Shown piece after piece: positions 7,867 through 16,653 of a stretch of DNA of 19,855 nt. The stretch is taken from the NCBI GenBank assembly GCA_045546555.1, contig JAZQCY010000071.1, positions 1 to 19,855 of the forward strand. The letters run 5' to 3'. A program made the translations under genes and the position numbers. The notes below the pieces were generated by a model. The model saw only the letters and a program-made list of their open reading frames with translations, made no database searches and had not been told where the DNA came from. Numbering within the stretch: the first letter of the stretch is position 1; each line of letters starts with the position of its first letter. This stretch comes from UMGS172 sp045546555. Its GTDB lineage: Bacteria > Bacillota > Clostridia > Oscillospirales > Acutalibacteraceae.

Positions 7867-8983
7867 CGGTAAAAAGGTTGGAATTATTACGTTTCACGCT
7901 TCATATAACTGTGGTTCTATGCTGCAGGCCTTTGCACTGCAGAGATTTCTTGAGAAAAACGGCTATGATGCCGAAATGATTGATTTTTCTTCAAAAGGGC
8001 AGAGAAGGCTTTATTCGATTTTTGCCAAGCGTAAGAACATAAAGAACTTCATAAGAAACACTATTTTTCTTCTACATAAAAAGAGAATTGCTAATAATTT
8101 CAGACACTATGAGGAGTTTAAACAGACGCAGTTTAACCTGACAGAATATAACACATCTGACAGCTCAGATATTATCGACCGATACGACAGTGTTATTGCA
8201 GGTGCCGATCAGATCTGGAATATTACTATTTCCGACTACGATGATGCGTATTTTCTTAATTGGGTTAAAAGCGCCAAGAGAATCGCTTATGCTCCGTCGT
8301 TCGGCGCAAGAAACCCATCGGAATATTCTGATGATCCTAAGAAATACACGGATTTTCTTAATCAATTTGATTCTCTGTCGATCAGAGAATATAATGGTCA
8401 AAAATGGATCAAGGAGCTTTGCGGAAGGGAAGCTAAGGTGGTTCTTGACCCTACACTGATAGTTGAACCCGAGGATTATGCTCCGATAACTTCAGATGAG
8501 TTAAATTTGCCCGAAAAATATATTTTCTATTATTCTCCCGGATTTTCTCACGATATAAACGGTTTAATTAAACGTATTTCTAAAAAATATAATCTCCCGG
8601 TTATTGCATTTAACGCGAAATCGTTTTATACTAAGGGTATGAACTTCAAAGGCTTCAAGCTGCCCGATTTTGAGGATCCGACTGCTTATCTTCAGCTTAT
8701 GAAGAACGCATCTATGGTAATAACAACATCATTCCACGGTTGTATATTCTCAACTGTTTTCAAAAAGAATTTTTGGGTGGTCAAAAACGGCGGTATGTTC
8801 GGTACCGATGACCGTGTTTTGACTTTGTTGAAGCAGTTATCCATTGAGGATCGAATGATCCCAATTGAATTTAATGCTGATTTTGATTATTTAGAATCAG
8901 CAGATTATACTCAATACGATATTAACTTAAAATCTCTCAAAGAAGAATCACAAAATTATCTATTATCAGCATTAGAAGGGTAA
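7856..8983 (+). CDS. Polysaccharide pyruvyl transferase family protein
   Basis: This 375-residue protein has the layout of the polysaccharide pyruvyl transferase family (PF04230; CsaB/WcaK/EpsO-like). Visible motifs are GIITFHASYNCGSMLQAFAL (9-28), AGADQIWN (115-122), IAYAPSFGAR (143-152), SIREYNG (175-181), VLDPTLIVEPEDY (196-208) and ITTSFHGCIFSTVF (289-302). Family members transfer pyruvate from phosphoenolpyruvate to a sugar as a ketal, giving the polymer a negative charge; some homologues do other transfers, so the exact reaction is inferred. It is cytoplasmic and should act on the lipid-linked unit before export, which fits its position directly before the flippase gene. Its start lies 11 bases inside the previous gene, and the next gene begins two bases after its stop. 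Confidence 0.88.
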   Translation: MASNGKKVGIITFHASYNCGSMLQAFALQRFLEKNGYDAEMIDFSSKGQRRLYSIFAKRKNIKNFIRNTIFLLHKKRIANNFRHYEEFKQTQFNLTEYNTSDSSDIIDRYDSVIAGADQIWNITISDYDDAYFLNWVKSAKRIAYAPSFGARNPSEYSDDPKKYTDFLNQFDSLSIREYNGQKWIKELCGREAKVVLDPTLIVEPEDYAPITSDELNLPEKYIFYYSPGFSHDINGLIKRISKKYNLPVIAFNAKSFYTKGMNFKGFKLPDFEDPTAYLQLMKNASMVITTSFHGCIFSTVFKKNFWVVKNGGMFGTDDRVLTLLKQLSIEDRMIPIEFNADFDYLESADYTQYDINLKSLKEESQNYLLSALEG

Positions 8984-8985
8984 AT

Positions 8986-10422
8986 ATGAAACAGCAAAAC
9001 AAAAATTTCATATTTAACGTCGGTTATCAATTACTGATGTATCTGATACCTTTGCTGTCGGCAGGCTATATTTCAAGAGTCCTCGGTGCCGATGGCTTAG
9101 GTCTTTACAGCTACGTTAACTCGATCGCCACAATGTTCGGTATGTTCTCGCTTTTAGGTATTTCCAATTACGGAAACAGAGAAGTGGCCAAGATTCGTGA
9201 CGAAAGGGCAGCACTATCAGAAAAATTTTCTTCGATCTATACCTTGCAGCTGATATTATCGGCTATTGTTTTACTCATATATGTTGCTACGGTTTTTATT
9301 TTTCCTTTTGAGCATAAAACGATATATTTTATTCAGATCATTCATTTTGTCTCGGTCGCCTGTGATGTTACATGGTTATTCTTTGGTCTTGAAAAATTCA
9401 AGATTACCTTAACCAGAAGCTTTGTTGTCAGACTTATTTCGTTGGTCCTCGTTTTCATTTTTGTAAAATCTCCCGATGACGTGTGGCTTTACACTTTGAT
9501 AACGGTCGCTTCTACCTTGGCAAGTCAGCTTGTGATGCTTGTGCTTTCAAGCAAATATGTTGATTTCAAGGTGACCCCCGTCAAAAAGGCCTTTACCAAC
9601 TTCAAAAGCTGTCTGATACTTTTCGTTCCTGTTTTGGCTTATAATATCTACAGGATTATGGACAAAACGATGATCGGTGCAATATCCACCAAAGCAGAGC
9701 TTGCTTTTTACGAAAATGCCGAGCGATTGATCAATATACCGATTATGGTTATTGCGGCTTTGGGCACGGTTATGCTTCCGCACATGTCGCATGCCATCCA
9801 TAATAAAACCGAGGATTATAAGAAAACCATCAGATTTTCCATGAAGCTTGCGCTTATCATTGCTTGCTATTCTGCTTTAGGTCTTGCCTTGGTCGGTAAA
9901 GATCTTTGTGTTCTGATTTTTGGCTCTGAGTATAGCTTTTCGGGTGTTTTGCTGTTACCGTTAAGCGCAACGATAATCGCTTCGGCCTGGGCCAACGTTA
10001 TCAGAACACAGTATCTTATCCCTAACAGTCACGACAAAATATACGTGACCTCAACCGTTATCGGCGCAGTTATAAACCTTATTTGCAATCTTATTTTTAT
10101 CAGATTCTTTGGTGCTGCAGGTGCATGTATCGGTACTGTTTTGGCTGAGTTTTCGATCGTATTTTATCAAACCTATTTTGTCAGACGTGAGCTTGAGATC
10201 AAGAAATACTTTGTCACCTTTTTGATTTCGTTTATCAAGGCTGCCTTGACTATGTGCGTTGCCTTCATACCGGCACTGTTTATAGAAAATATTTATTTAA
10301 GACTCGGTAGTCAGATCTTAATCGCTGTTGCTTTGTTTGTTGCTTTGAATTTTAAGTTTATATTCCACGAATTTCTTGGCATTAAAAGAAAATCTAACAG
10401 TAATGCAAATCAAGAAACATAA
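8986..10422 (+). CDS. wzx: Wzx-type polysaccharide flippase
   Basis: This is a 478-residue polytopic membrane protein of the polysaccharide transporter (PST/MOP) family, with about 12-14 hydrophobic helices. The N-terminal signature ISRVLGADGLGLYSY, then GISNYGNREVAKIRDE, is typical of RfbX/Wzx flippases, as is the mid-protein DKTMIGAISTKAELAFYENAERL region (given here in outline) with its charged residues in helix 7. It should flip the undecaprenyl-diphosphate-linked repeat unit across the cytoplasmic membrane. It is followed 15 bases later by the polymerase gene, the expected partner. The AGAAGGG ribosome binding site lies inside the end of the pyruvyl transferase gene. Confidence 0.93.
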   Translation: MKQQNKNFIFNVGYQLLMYLIPLLSAGYISRVLGADGLGLYSYVNSIATMFGMFSLLGISNYGNREVAKIRDERAALSEKFSSIYTLQLILSAIVLLIYVATVFIFPFEHKTIYFIQIIHFVSVACDVTWLFFGLEKFKITLTRSFVVRLISLVLVFIFVKSPDDVWLYTLITVASTLASQLVMLVLSSKYVDFKVTPVKKAFTNFKSCLILFVPVLAYNIYRIMDKTMIGAISTKAELAFYENAERLINIPIMVIAALGTVMLPHMSHAIHNKTEDYKKTIRFSMKLALIIACYSALGLALVGKDLCVLIFGSEYSFSGVLLLPLSATIIASAWANVIRTQYLIPNSHDKIYVTSTVIGAVINLICNLIFIRFFGAAGACIGTVLAEFSIVFYQTYFVRRELEIKKYFVTFLISFIKAALTMCVAFIPALFIENIYLRLGSQILIAVALFVALNFKFIFHEFLGIKRKSNSNANQET

Positions 10423-10437
10423 AAAGGAGGTGGGTCA

Positions 10438-11628
10438 ATGACACTATTAAATAGAAACAGAGAGAAAAGCAGTATTTATTTGATTTTGCTTAAACTATCG
10501 CATTTGCTGTTTCTGACATATTCGTTGTTAGGTCATATTCCGCTGTTTAAAGCACCGCTTAAATACTCGACCTTTATTGCCATCGGACTGTTTATTCTCA
10601 ACTTCTTTATGCAGTATAACCGTGCACCGATAAAGGAGGTTGGCGTATACGTAACGCTGATGATCGTGTCCTTGATCCAATCCTATTTCAGCGGTAATTA
10701 CGGTTTGTTTAAGCTTGTTCTGTTTGCAGGCTCTATCAGAAAAGTCGATTTTAAAGATATAGTTAAGTTTGACATGTATCTTCGTGCCGTGCTGATAGCT
10801 CTTTGCGCTATACTGTGTTCAGTAGGCATCGCACCGGATGTCACGATGATGTATGACGGTATTTTAAGACACAGCTTGGGCTTTACTAATCCCAACGCTT
10901 TGGGAATTGCAACTTTTGTTCTTGCTTGTGATATTTTCTATGTCTTTAAAATGAAGATGAATTGGAAAAGGGTTCTAATTTTGGCCGGCTTGTCGTATTG
11001 GTTGTATGACATTGCCCGATGCAGAACGGCTGTTTATGCAATTGTTGCGCTTCTTATCGCCGCAATTATATATACGATCTATCCAAAGGTTTATAAGAAT
11101 AAAGTTACTGAGTTTATTTTCAGTACTGCGCCCGTCTATTTGTCTTTACTTACGCTTATTGCGGTCAAGGCATATAACAACGGGGCATCGTGGGCTATTC
11201 TTGTTAACGATCTTCTTACCAACCGAATTAAGGCGGTTGCCAACTTTGCAAGGCATTTGTCTCCCAAGCTTTGGGGACAGCCGATAGGTGAGACCATCAA
11301 CCATTCTCTTGATAATACCTATGGTTTTGTTTGGCTTGATCTCGGTATACTTGTTTTCTGCTTGTTCATATTCGCTTATTACAGAATGATCAAAAAGAAT
11401 TATAAATACGATAACATTCCTTTGTGCATTATCTTCTTCGTCTTTATGGTCTATGGATTGAGTGAGCATCTTTGGATCTTTATCGACTACAATATCTTCA
11501 TGCTTGCGCTGTTCTATAATCCCGAAAAGTTTATAAAGCAGGAAGAACATGAACATGTTTCTCGTAGAGAGCATTATCAAAGATACGACTTTTCAATATT
11601 AAAAACCAATTCTGATTTTGGAGATTAA
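10438..11628 (+). CDS. wzy: Wzy-like polysaccharide polymerase (O-antigen ligase/polymerase-type membrane protein)
   Basis: This 396-residue membrane protein has about 10 predicted helices, a larger outward loop in the C-terminal half (about residues 255-290), and a hydrophilic 30-residue tail. The segment HSLGFTNPNALGIATF in the middle helices is the most telling part: an LGF-x-NPN-x-LG pattern is common in Wzy polymerases of Firmicutes capsule loci. Sequence identity within this class is always low, so the call rests on topology, this motif and its position directly after wzx. It should join flipped repeat units into the chain outside the membrane. A strong AAGGAGG ribosome binding site precedes the start. 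It ends one base before the next start codon. Confidence 0.8.
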   Translation: MTLLNRNREKSSIYLILLKLSHLLFLTYSLLGHIPLFKAPLKYSTFIAIGLFILNFFMQYNRAPIKEVGVYVTLMIVSLIQSYFSGNYGLFKLVLFAGSIRKVDFKDIVKFDMYLRAVLIALCAILCSVGIAPDVTMMYDGILRHSLGFTNPNALGIATFVLACDIFYVFKMKMNWKRVLILAGLSYWLYDIARCRTAVYAIVALLIAAIIYTIYPKVYKNKVTEFIFSTAPVYLSLLTLIAVKAYNNGASWAILVNDLLTNRIKAVANFARHLSPKLWGQPIGETINHSLDNTYGFVWLDLGILVFCLFIFAYYRMIKKNYKYDNIPLCIIFFVFMVYGLSEHLWIFIDYNIFMLALFYNPEKFIKQEEHEHVSRREHYQRYDFSILKTNSDFGD

Positions 11629-11629
11629 A

Positions 11630-12811
11630 ATGACAGAATTTCAAAGAGATATATTTTCTTTGATCAAAAGCGCTGTATTTTCTACTCATGTCAAAATAAG
11701 CAATGATTTTGATTGGGGTAAGGCGGTCAAAATAGGACTTAATCACAAAATACTGCCTTTGATATATTATGGCGCTCATAATTCAGGTATCAGCATACCC
11801 GATGAGATCGAAGAAAGCCTTTTAGTGCTTGTTACCCGATATTTAATAACAAGTGAACAACAGCTGCAGGATCTTGATAATATCAAAAGCTTGTTTGAAA
11901 AAGATGATATAAAGTATATGCCGCTTAAAGGTTCTGTTTTAAAGCATTATTACCCACGCCCTGAATTGAGACCTATGGGTGATATTGATATACTTATTGA
12001 GCTTACTCAGCTTGATAAGATAAACAAATGTATGGTCGATCTGGGCTATGTTGAAGAAAAAACAAGTGACCATGAGATAAAATGGTTTAAGGGCGAAAGG
12101 CTAATTGAGCTTCATAAAAGGCTTATACCTTCTTATAATGTTGATTTTTATAATTATTTTGGTGACGGTTGGGGGATTGCCAAGCCGGTCAGCGAAGGCT
12201 CTAACGCTTATGAATTATCGTGTGAAAATGCTTTTATTTACCTTTTTACTCATTTCGCCAAGCATTATAGAGATGCGGGTATTGGAATACTGCATTTAGT
12301 TGATCTTTTTGTTTTCAACGACCATCACAAGGGTCTTGATATAACATTTGTTAAAGATGAGCTTAAAAAGCTTGGTCTTTATGAGTTTTACATAAATGTT
12401 ATGTTTACGCTCAGTGTTTGCTTTAACGGCGTAAAATCAACAGATATTTCAGACCGTATTGTAAACAGGATTTTTGAAAGCGGTTCTTACGGTAACCAAA
12501 CAGCACAAATACTCTCAACCGCTGTAAAATCAACCAAAAAGGTCAAATGTAAACGATTTGTGCGTTTTACACTTTTCTTAAAAAGAGTGTTTATGCCTTA
12601 CAAGGGTATGTGCAACCGTCATAAAATCCTTAAAAAGCTTCCTTTTTTACTTCCGTTTTTTTGGATCTACCGTATTTTTTCTGCTTTACTTTTCAAGCGT
12701 AAAAATATTCGTATCGAGCTTGATAACATAAAAGTATCCGACGCTGAAAGCATATTGAATTATTACGATGATCTCAAGTTTGTCGGACTTGATTTTAATT
12801 TTGATGAATAA
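11630..12811 (+). CDS. Nucleotidyltransferase-like protein (PF14907 type), first copy
   Basis: A longer frame is open from a TTG at 11618, but GGAG at 11620-11623 sits six bases ahead of the ATG at 11630, which is therefore chosen. The 393-residue product matches the uncharacterised nucleotidyltransferase family PF14907. It has YMPLKGSVLKHYYP (96-109), the metal-binding pair in MGDIDILIE (Asp118 and Asp120) and a likely third acidic ligand in RLIELHKRL (Glu160). A second conserved block, FTHFAKHYRDAGIGILHLVD, follows, and the C-terminus is basic with a hydrophobic LLPFFWIYRIFSALLF stretch. The fold suggests transfer of a nucleotide or phospho group, but no substrate is established. It is encoded after wzy and before a paralogue. 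Confidence 0.8.
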   Translation: MTEFQRDIFSLIKSAVFSTHVKISNDFDWGKAVKIGLNHKILPLIYYGAHNSGISIPDEIEESLLVLVTRYLITSEQQLQDLDNIKSLFEKDDIKYMPLKGSVLKHYYPRPELRPMGDIDILIELTQLDKINKCMVDLGYVEEKTSDHEIKWFKGERLIELHKRLIPSYNVDFYNYFGDGWGIAKPVSEGSNAYELSCENAFIYLFTHFAKHYRDAGIGILHLVDLFVFNDHHKGLDITFVKDELKKLGLYEFYINVMFTLSVCFNGVKSTDISDRIVNRIFESGSYGNQTAQILSTAVKSTKKVKCKRFVRFTLFLKRVFMPYKGMCNRHKILKKLPFLLPFFWIYRIFSALLFKRKNIRIELDNIKVSDAESILNYYDDLKFVGLDFNFDE

Positions 12812-12818
12812 TGCATTT

Positions 12819-13967
12819 ATGACCAATAAAGATTATTTATTTTTACTTTTAAAATGTGCTTTGGGATATGATGATATATCCAAGCACGATATAACCTTAA
12901 ATGATGAAACCTTGGCGTATTTATATAATGCGGCAAGGGTTCATTCGTTGTTTCCTATTGTTTCAAAGGTGCTTTTGGAGAGCCGTCTTTTAAAAAACGA
13001 CTGTGAATTTTATCAGCCGTTCAGAAAGCAGATGCTGAAATACGTTTGCCGCCGTGAGAATTTTGATCATGTTCTCGGTGTTATCGGTAAAGCGTTTAGC
13101 GAATCCAATATCCCGTTTGTGCCGCTTAAAGGCTCGGTTTTGAAGGAGCATTATCCCGAAAGCTGGATGCGCACCGGTACCGATATCGATATCCTCGTAA
13201 AAGAGCAAGATATTGAGAAGGCTTCGGGTGTCTTGACAGATGAATTAGGATTAAAGTTTGTATCCAAAAGTTCTCACGATGCCGTTTATGTAACCGAGTC
13301 AAAGGTCAAGGTCGAACTGCATTTTTCGTTAAACGAGCCCGGATACCGTGAATTTGAGCCTTTAAAGGATATTTGGAGCGTTGCTACTGCAGTTGATGAC
13401 GGTTGCCTTTATAAAATGCCCGATGAATATTTCCTTTGTTATCATATTGCCCACATGGCCAAGCATTTTGTTTGCGGCGGATGCGGTATAAGATATATTA
13501 TCGACCTGCGTGTGATACTTGATAATTTGAATTTTGATCAAGCACTGGTAGAAAAGTTAATATCTGATTGCTCATTGAATAGCTTTTATAGATACGCAAA
13601 AGAGTTGTGTGACGTTGTTTTCTTGAATAAGCCCTATAATGATGTTACTTTTGCCTTAGAGGATTTCATTTTATCGGGTGGAGTATTCGGCAACCTTAGA
13701 AACAAATCAGCATTAGGTCAAGCTAAAAAGGGGAGTGGCTTTAAATACGCTTTGTCACGTATTTTCTTGCCGTTTAACCAAATGTCAAGCTATTATCCTG
13801 TGCTTAATCGTCACAAATGGTTATTACCGTTTTATCATATAAAAAGATGGCTCCACATTATTTTCGGCGGCGGTTTTGAACGCTCGAAAAAGGAGCTTGA
13901 TTTTACTGCCGTTAGTGATGATAAAGCTTCACTTGCAAAAATACTTATTGAAAATATTGAACTTTAG
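12819..13967 (+). CDS. Nucleotidyltransferase-like protein (PF14907 type), second copy
   Basis: The ATG at 12819 is chosen because MTNKDYLFLLLKCALG then lines up with MTEFQRDIFSLIKSAVF of the upstream paralogue. In-frame ATGs at 12804 and 12768 also exist, and none has a good ribosome binding site, so coupling to the previous gene is likely. The product is 382 residues: FVPLKGSVLKEHYP (100-113), GTDIDILVKE with Asp122 and Asp124, VELHFSL with Glu166, the HIAHMAKHFVCGGCGIRYIID block, and a basic C-terminus with LLPFYHIKRWLHIIFG. All family motifs are kept in both copies, so both should be active. The shared order of motifs along the whole length shows a tandem duplication followed by divergence. 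The substrate is unknown; a role in modifying the polysaccharide is inferred from context. Confidence 0.8.
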   Translation: MTNKDYLFLLLKCALGYDDISKHDITLNDETLAYLYNAARVHSLFPIVSKVLLESRLLKNDCEFYQPFRKQMLKYVCRRENFDHVLGVIGKAFSESNIPFVPLKGSVLKEHYPESWMRTGTDIDILVKEQDIEKASGVLTDELGLKFVSKSSHDAVYVTESKVKVELHFSLNEPGYREFEPLKDIWSVATAVDDGCLYKMPDEYFLCYHIAHMAKHFVCGGCGIRYIIDLRVILDNLNFDQALVEKLISDCSLNSFYRYAKELCDVVFLNKPYNDVTFALEDFILSGGVFGNLRNKSALGQAKKGSGFKYALSRIFLPFNQMSSYYPVLNRHKWLLPFYHIKRWLHIIFGGGFERSKKELDFTAVSDDKASLAKILIENIEL

Positions 13968-13994
13968 CCTATAGTTTTGAAAGGATTTGTTTTT

Positions 13995-14840
13995 ATGAAA
14001 ATCGGTGTTGAAGCGGCGCATTATTATTTTGAAGGCACAAAAACCGTTGATACCGCATGGCTCAAGCGTCACGGTTATGATTGCATTGATTACGGCCGTA
14101 TTTGCAACACAAGTGATGAGCTTTATTCAATGCCCGATGAGGAAATGATTGCTTTCCTCAAAAAAGAGGGAGACGAAATCAGAAAGGGCGGTATTGAGGT
14201 GTGGCAGGTGCACGGTCCGTGGCCTACCGATGATAAGACCCCCGAATCCTGTGCTAAAAAGTGGGAGGATTGTAAGCGTGCCGTTAAGGGTACCGCCGCT
14301 TTGGGCTCGAAATACCTTGTTATGCATCCACACATGCCGTTTGGCTGGGGCGGAGTGCAGGATCACGATGCCGCTGAGGCCGCAAATGAGGAGTTTTTCA
14401 AAAAGCTTTGTGCTTTTGCCGAAGATTACGGTGTAATAATCTGCCTTGAAAATATGCCTTTTTCCGCACAGCGTATGTCAAGAATTGAAAAAATAGTCGA
14501 GTTTGTCAAGCGACTTGATCTACCAAACCTTAAAATATGCCTTGATACCGGTCACTGCAATGTTTTCAAGGATGATATAGGTGATGCCGTGCGTCTTTGC
14601 GGAGATCTCTTGGCTGTTTTGCACGTTCACGATAACGACACCCGTTGCGATGCCCACACAATGCCTTACGACGGTAAGTGCAATTGGGTCGGATTCCGTG
14701 AGGCTATAAAGGAGATCGGCTTTGACGGTTGTCTTTCTTTGGAGTGCCATATAAGCAAGACCTATCCGCCCGAGCTTGATGAGTATATGCGTGTCGGTAT
14801 TGCCAAAATCGCCGCATACCTTGCCGATAAGGAGCTGTAA
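13995..14840 (+). CDS. Sugar phosphate isomerase/epimerase (xylose isomerase-like TIM barrel)
   Basis: A TTG-started extension from 13977 is possible, but AAAGGA at 13980-13985 serves the ATG at 13995. The 281-residue protein belongs to the AP-endonuclease-2/xylose-isomerase-like barrel family (PF01261). Likely metal ligands are seen in ICLENMP (Glu152), CLDTGHCN (Asp184, His187), LHVHDND (His212), DAHTMPYDG (His221) and LSLECH (Glu250), with MHPH (110-113) before them. Members isomerise or epimerise sugars and polyols, and some act as endonucleases; the EN/DTGH/HVHDND set favours a sugar isomerase. As the last gene of the operon it might supply an unusual sugar precursor, or it may be metabolically unrelated and only co-transcribed. 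It ends about 40 bases before the operon terminator. Confidence 0.8.
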   Translation: MKIGVEAAHYYFEGTKTVDTAWLKRHGYDCIDYGRICNTSDELYSMPDEEMIAFLKKEGDEIRKGGIEVWQVHGPWPTDDKTPESCAKKWEDCKRAVKGTAALGSKYLVMHPHMPFGWGGVQDHDAAEAANEEFFKKLCAFAEDYGVIICLENMPFSAQRMSRIEKIVEFVKRLDLPNLKICLDTGHCNVFKDDIGDAVRLCGDLLAVLHVHDNDTRCDAHTMPYDGKCNWVGFREAIKEIGFDGCLSLECHISKTYPPELDEYMRVGIAKIAAYLADKEL

Positions 14841-14881
14841 AAAAGGGTTCTGTAAAACTTTCCATTATACTTGTATAAACT

Positions 14882-14910
14882 AAAAGCCTCACCACGCGGT
14901 GAGGCTTTTT
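14882..14910 (+). terminator. Intrinsic terminator of the polysaccharide operon, probably bidirectional
   Basis: There is a perfect 12-bp stem AAAAGCCTCACC / GGTGAGGCTTTT around the four-base loop ACGC, followed by a run of T on the plus strand (14906-14910). On the minus strand the same hairpin ends in four T, so it can also stop the convergent lipoprotein gene that ends at 14926. Confidence 0.92.
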
Positions 14911-14925
14911 GATGAAATTAAAACG

Positions 14926-16518
14926 TTATTTTCCGTAACCGATATCAGAATAGCTCTTTTCGGTTACTGTTATTTTACCGGAGCTGACTTTAAATTCTTT
15001 AACATTGCTGCCTGAAGCGAAGATATTGTCGGACGGCATTATTGTTTTAAGTACAGCGTTGGGATTTTCGGACACATCAAAGCCAAGGTAATAGTCTTTG
15101 GCAACCCGTGTCGACGGCCAAATGGTATAGGAGGCCTTGGTGTAATCGGTATAAAATTTAGTAAGCTGTTCAAAATTATATGCTTGCTTTTCGGGGCTGC
15201 TTGATGATTTGAAATTCTGAACTCCACCGTGGTGCGGAACCTGAATTACATCGCACTTTAAATTTTCGCCATACATTGCGTTCATGGCGTTTATATTGTA
15301 GGCTGTTGCATCTCCGTTAATATGGAAGACGGTATTTTCAAAATTCAAATTAAAGCATATAGAAAATGAGTTGTCCATACCCTTGACCATTTTTTGCGGC
15401 AGGGTAACATCATAGGTGTATAGTATTTCCATCGTCAGACCGCAGAAATTATAAAGCTGACCCGTGTGTGCCTTGTAAACATCGCCGCCCTTTCTCTTGA
15501 TAAGGCTAAAGACGTCTCTAAGGGATCTGTTAAGCCAAAACTGTCCATCTGAAGTGGAGGCAACCGCAGTAAAATAATTGGGTATATTGGCAATGATTTT
15601 TTCAATTTTAACGGATGCGTCAACGGTGTTGACAAAGCTACCGCAGAAGTCGTTAATTGCTCTGGCGTGGTCTCCGTGCGGATGAGTAATTATCCAAGCA
15701 GCGATTCGTATATTCTCCTTATCGGGCGCATAGTGACTTAAAATTGCCATAAGCCGACCGGAATGATCGTTGGCGCTTTTATTATCTCCGCCGTCAATCA
15801 CAATAAAACTGCCATCGGTCAACCTCAGAATGTAGCTTAACCCGGTGTTGAAATACCCGGGTACACTTTTACTTTCGGAAACACTAAGACCCATCGAGAT
15901 GAATAGTGGTTCACAAATATTCGACTTTGCCGAAAAATCGGGGTCAAAAGCGGATAAATATTTGTTCACCTTTTCAACGGTATCGAGCTTCAGCTCGTCT
16001 ATAGTTATCTTTGCGGTATTGGAAGACGGTATGTAATTGGTGCTTACAAGGTATTTGCCGTTGGTGTTTACAGATGCCTTGTTGTCGGTTCCGATTATTG
16101 CACGGTCAGCCGTTACTACAGTGTAGCCCAAATCCTTGAGAGTTTTCAAATAATTCTGATACTCCGATGCAGTGGTATCGGTAACCGTCATAAGGGTTGA
16201 ATTGTCGTCAAGGTCGTTATATACCGTTTTTCCGTTGGTCGTGTAGGTTGGGGGAGTGAGCGAAATCTCATTTTTGCTTGTCTCATCAACAGCCGCACTG
16301 CCGGCTCCGTCGGTTTTAATCTCAGTGATGAACTGCTTGAACTTAGTGGGGTCAATAGGTTCTGTATCAGCAGTATTGGATGGTACACTTACGGTACTGC
16401 TGACCGAACTGATATCAGATGATGCGTTGGAGACTGTGCTGTCGGAAGAATCGCATCCGACAAAAATCGATGCAAAAACAAGACTTAAAACCAAGAAAAA
16501 TATAGAAACTGATCTCAT
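14926..16518 (-). CDS. Secreted lipoprotein with ComEC-like metallo-beta-lactamase domain
   Basis: This 530-residue protein begins with MRSVSIFFLVLSLVFASIFVGC, a lipoprotein signal with Cys22 as the likely lipidation site, followed by a Ser/Thr/Asp-rich linker (about 23-55) that should hold it off the membrane. From about residue 200 it carries a metallo-beta-lactamase fold: YILRLTDGSFIVIDGGD, the metal motif THPHGDH (His279, His281, Asp283, His284), HINGDA (Asp403) and VPHHGG (His429, His430). The ordering and the HHGG motif match the C-terminal domain of ComEC (COG2333-like). That points to a phosphodiesterase or nuclease-like hydrolase acting outside the cell. Residues 90-180 form a separate domain that I do not recognise. 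It has its own promoter and a GGTGAGG ribosome binding site, and is not part of the polysaccharide operon. Confidence 0.88.
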   Translation of the reverse strand: MRSVSIFFLVLSLVFASIFVGCDSSDSTVSNASSDISSVSSTVSVPSNTADTEPIDPTKFKQFITEIKTDGAGSAAVDETSKNEISLTPPTYTTNGKTVYNDLDDNSTLMTVTDTTASEYQNYLKTLKDLGYTVVTADRAIIGTDNKASVNTNGKYLVSTNYIPSSNTAKITIDELKLDTVEKVNKYLSAFDPDFSAKSNICEPLFISMGLSVSESKSVPGYFNTGLSYILRLTDGSFIVIDGGDNKSANDHSGRLMAILSHYAPDKENIRIAAWIITHPHGDHARAINDFCGSFVNTVDASVKIEKIIANIPNYFTAVASTSDGQFWLNRSLRDVFSLIKRKGGDVYKAHTGQLYNFCGLTMEILYTYDVTLPQKMVKGMDNSFSICFNLNFENTVFHINGDATAYNINAMNAMYGENLKCDVIQVPHHGGVQNFKSSSSPEKQAYNFEQLTKFYTDYTKASYTIWPSTRVAKDYYLGFDVSENPNAVLKTIMPSDNIFASGSNVKEFKVSSGKITVTEKSYSDIGYGK

Positions 16519-16549
16519 AACAAAACCTCACCTTCATTTTCATATTAAA

Positions 16550-16578
16550 ATTGTAGCACAATATTATCGAATATTCAA
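16550..16578 (-). promoter_or_regulatory. Promoter of the metallo-beta-lactamase lipoprotein gene
   Basis: Read on the minus strand there is a -35 box TTGAAT (16578-16573), a 17-base spacer and a -10 box TACAAT (16555-16550), with an extended -10 TGC directly before it. Transcription should start near 16543, about 25 bases ahead of the start codon. Confidence 0.75.
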
Positions 16579-16600
16579 TAATTAAGTAAAGGATTAAGCA

Positions 16601-16633
16601 AAGCCCCACCCGACATTAAGTCAGATGGGGCTT
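16601..16633 (-). terminator. Intrinsic terminator of the small lipoprotein gene
   Basis: AAGCCCCA (16601-16608) pairs with TGGGGCTT (16626-16633), and the stem can be continued inward to GAC/GTC with two mismatches. On the minus strand it is followed by a broken T run (CTTTGCTT), about 20 bases after the stop of the upstream lipoprotein gene. Confidence 0.75.
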
Positions 16634-16653
16634 AAAGTTGCATTTTGGTTTTA

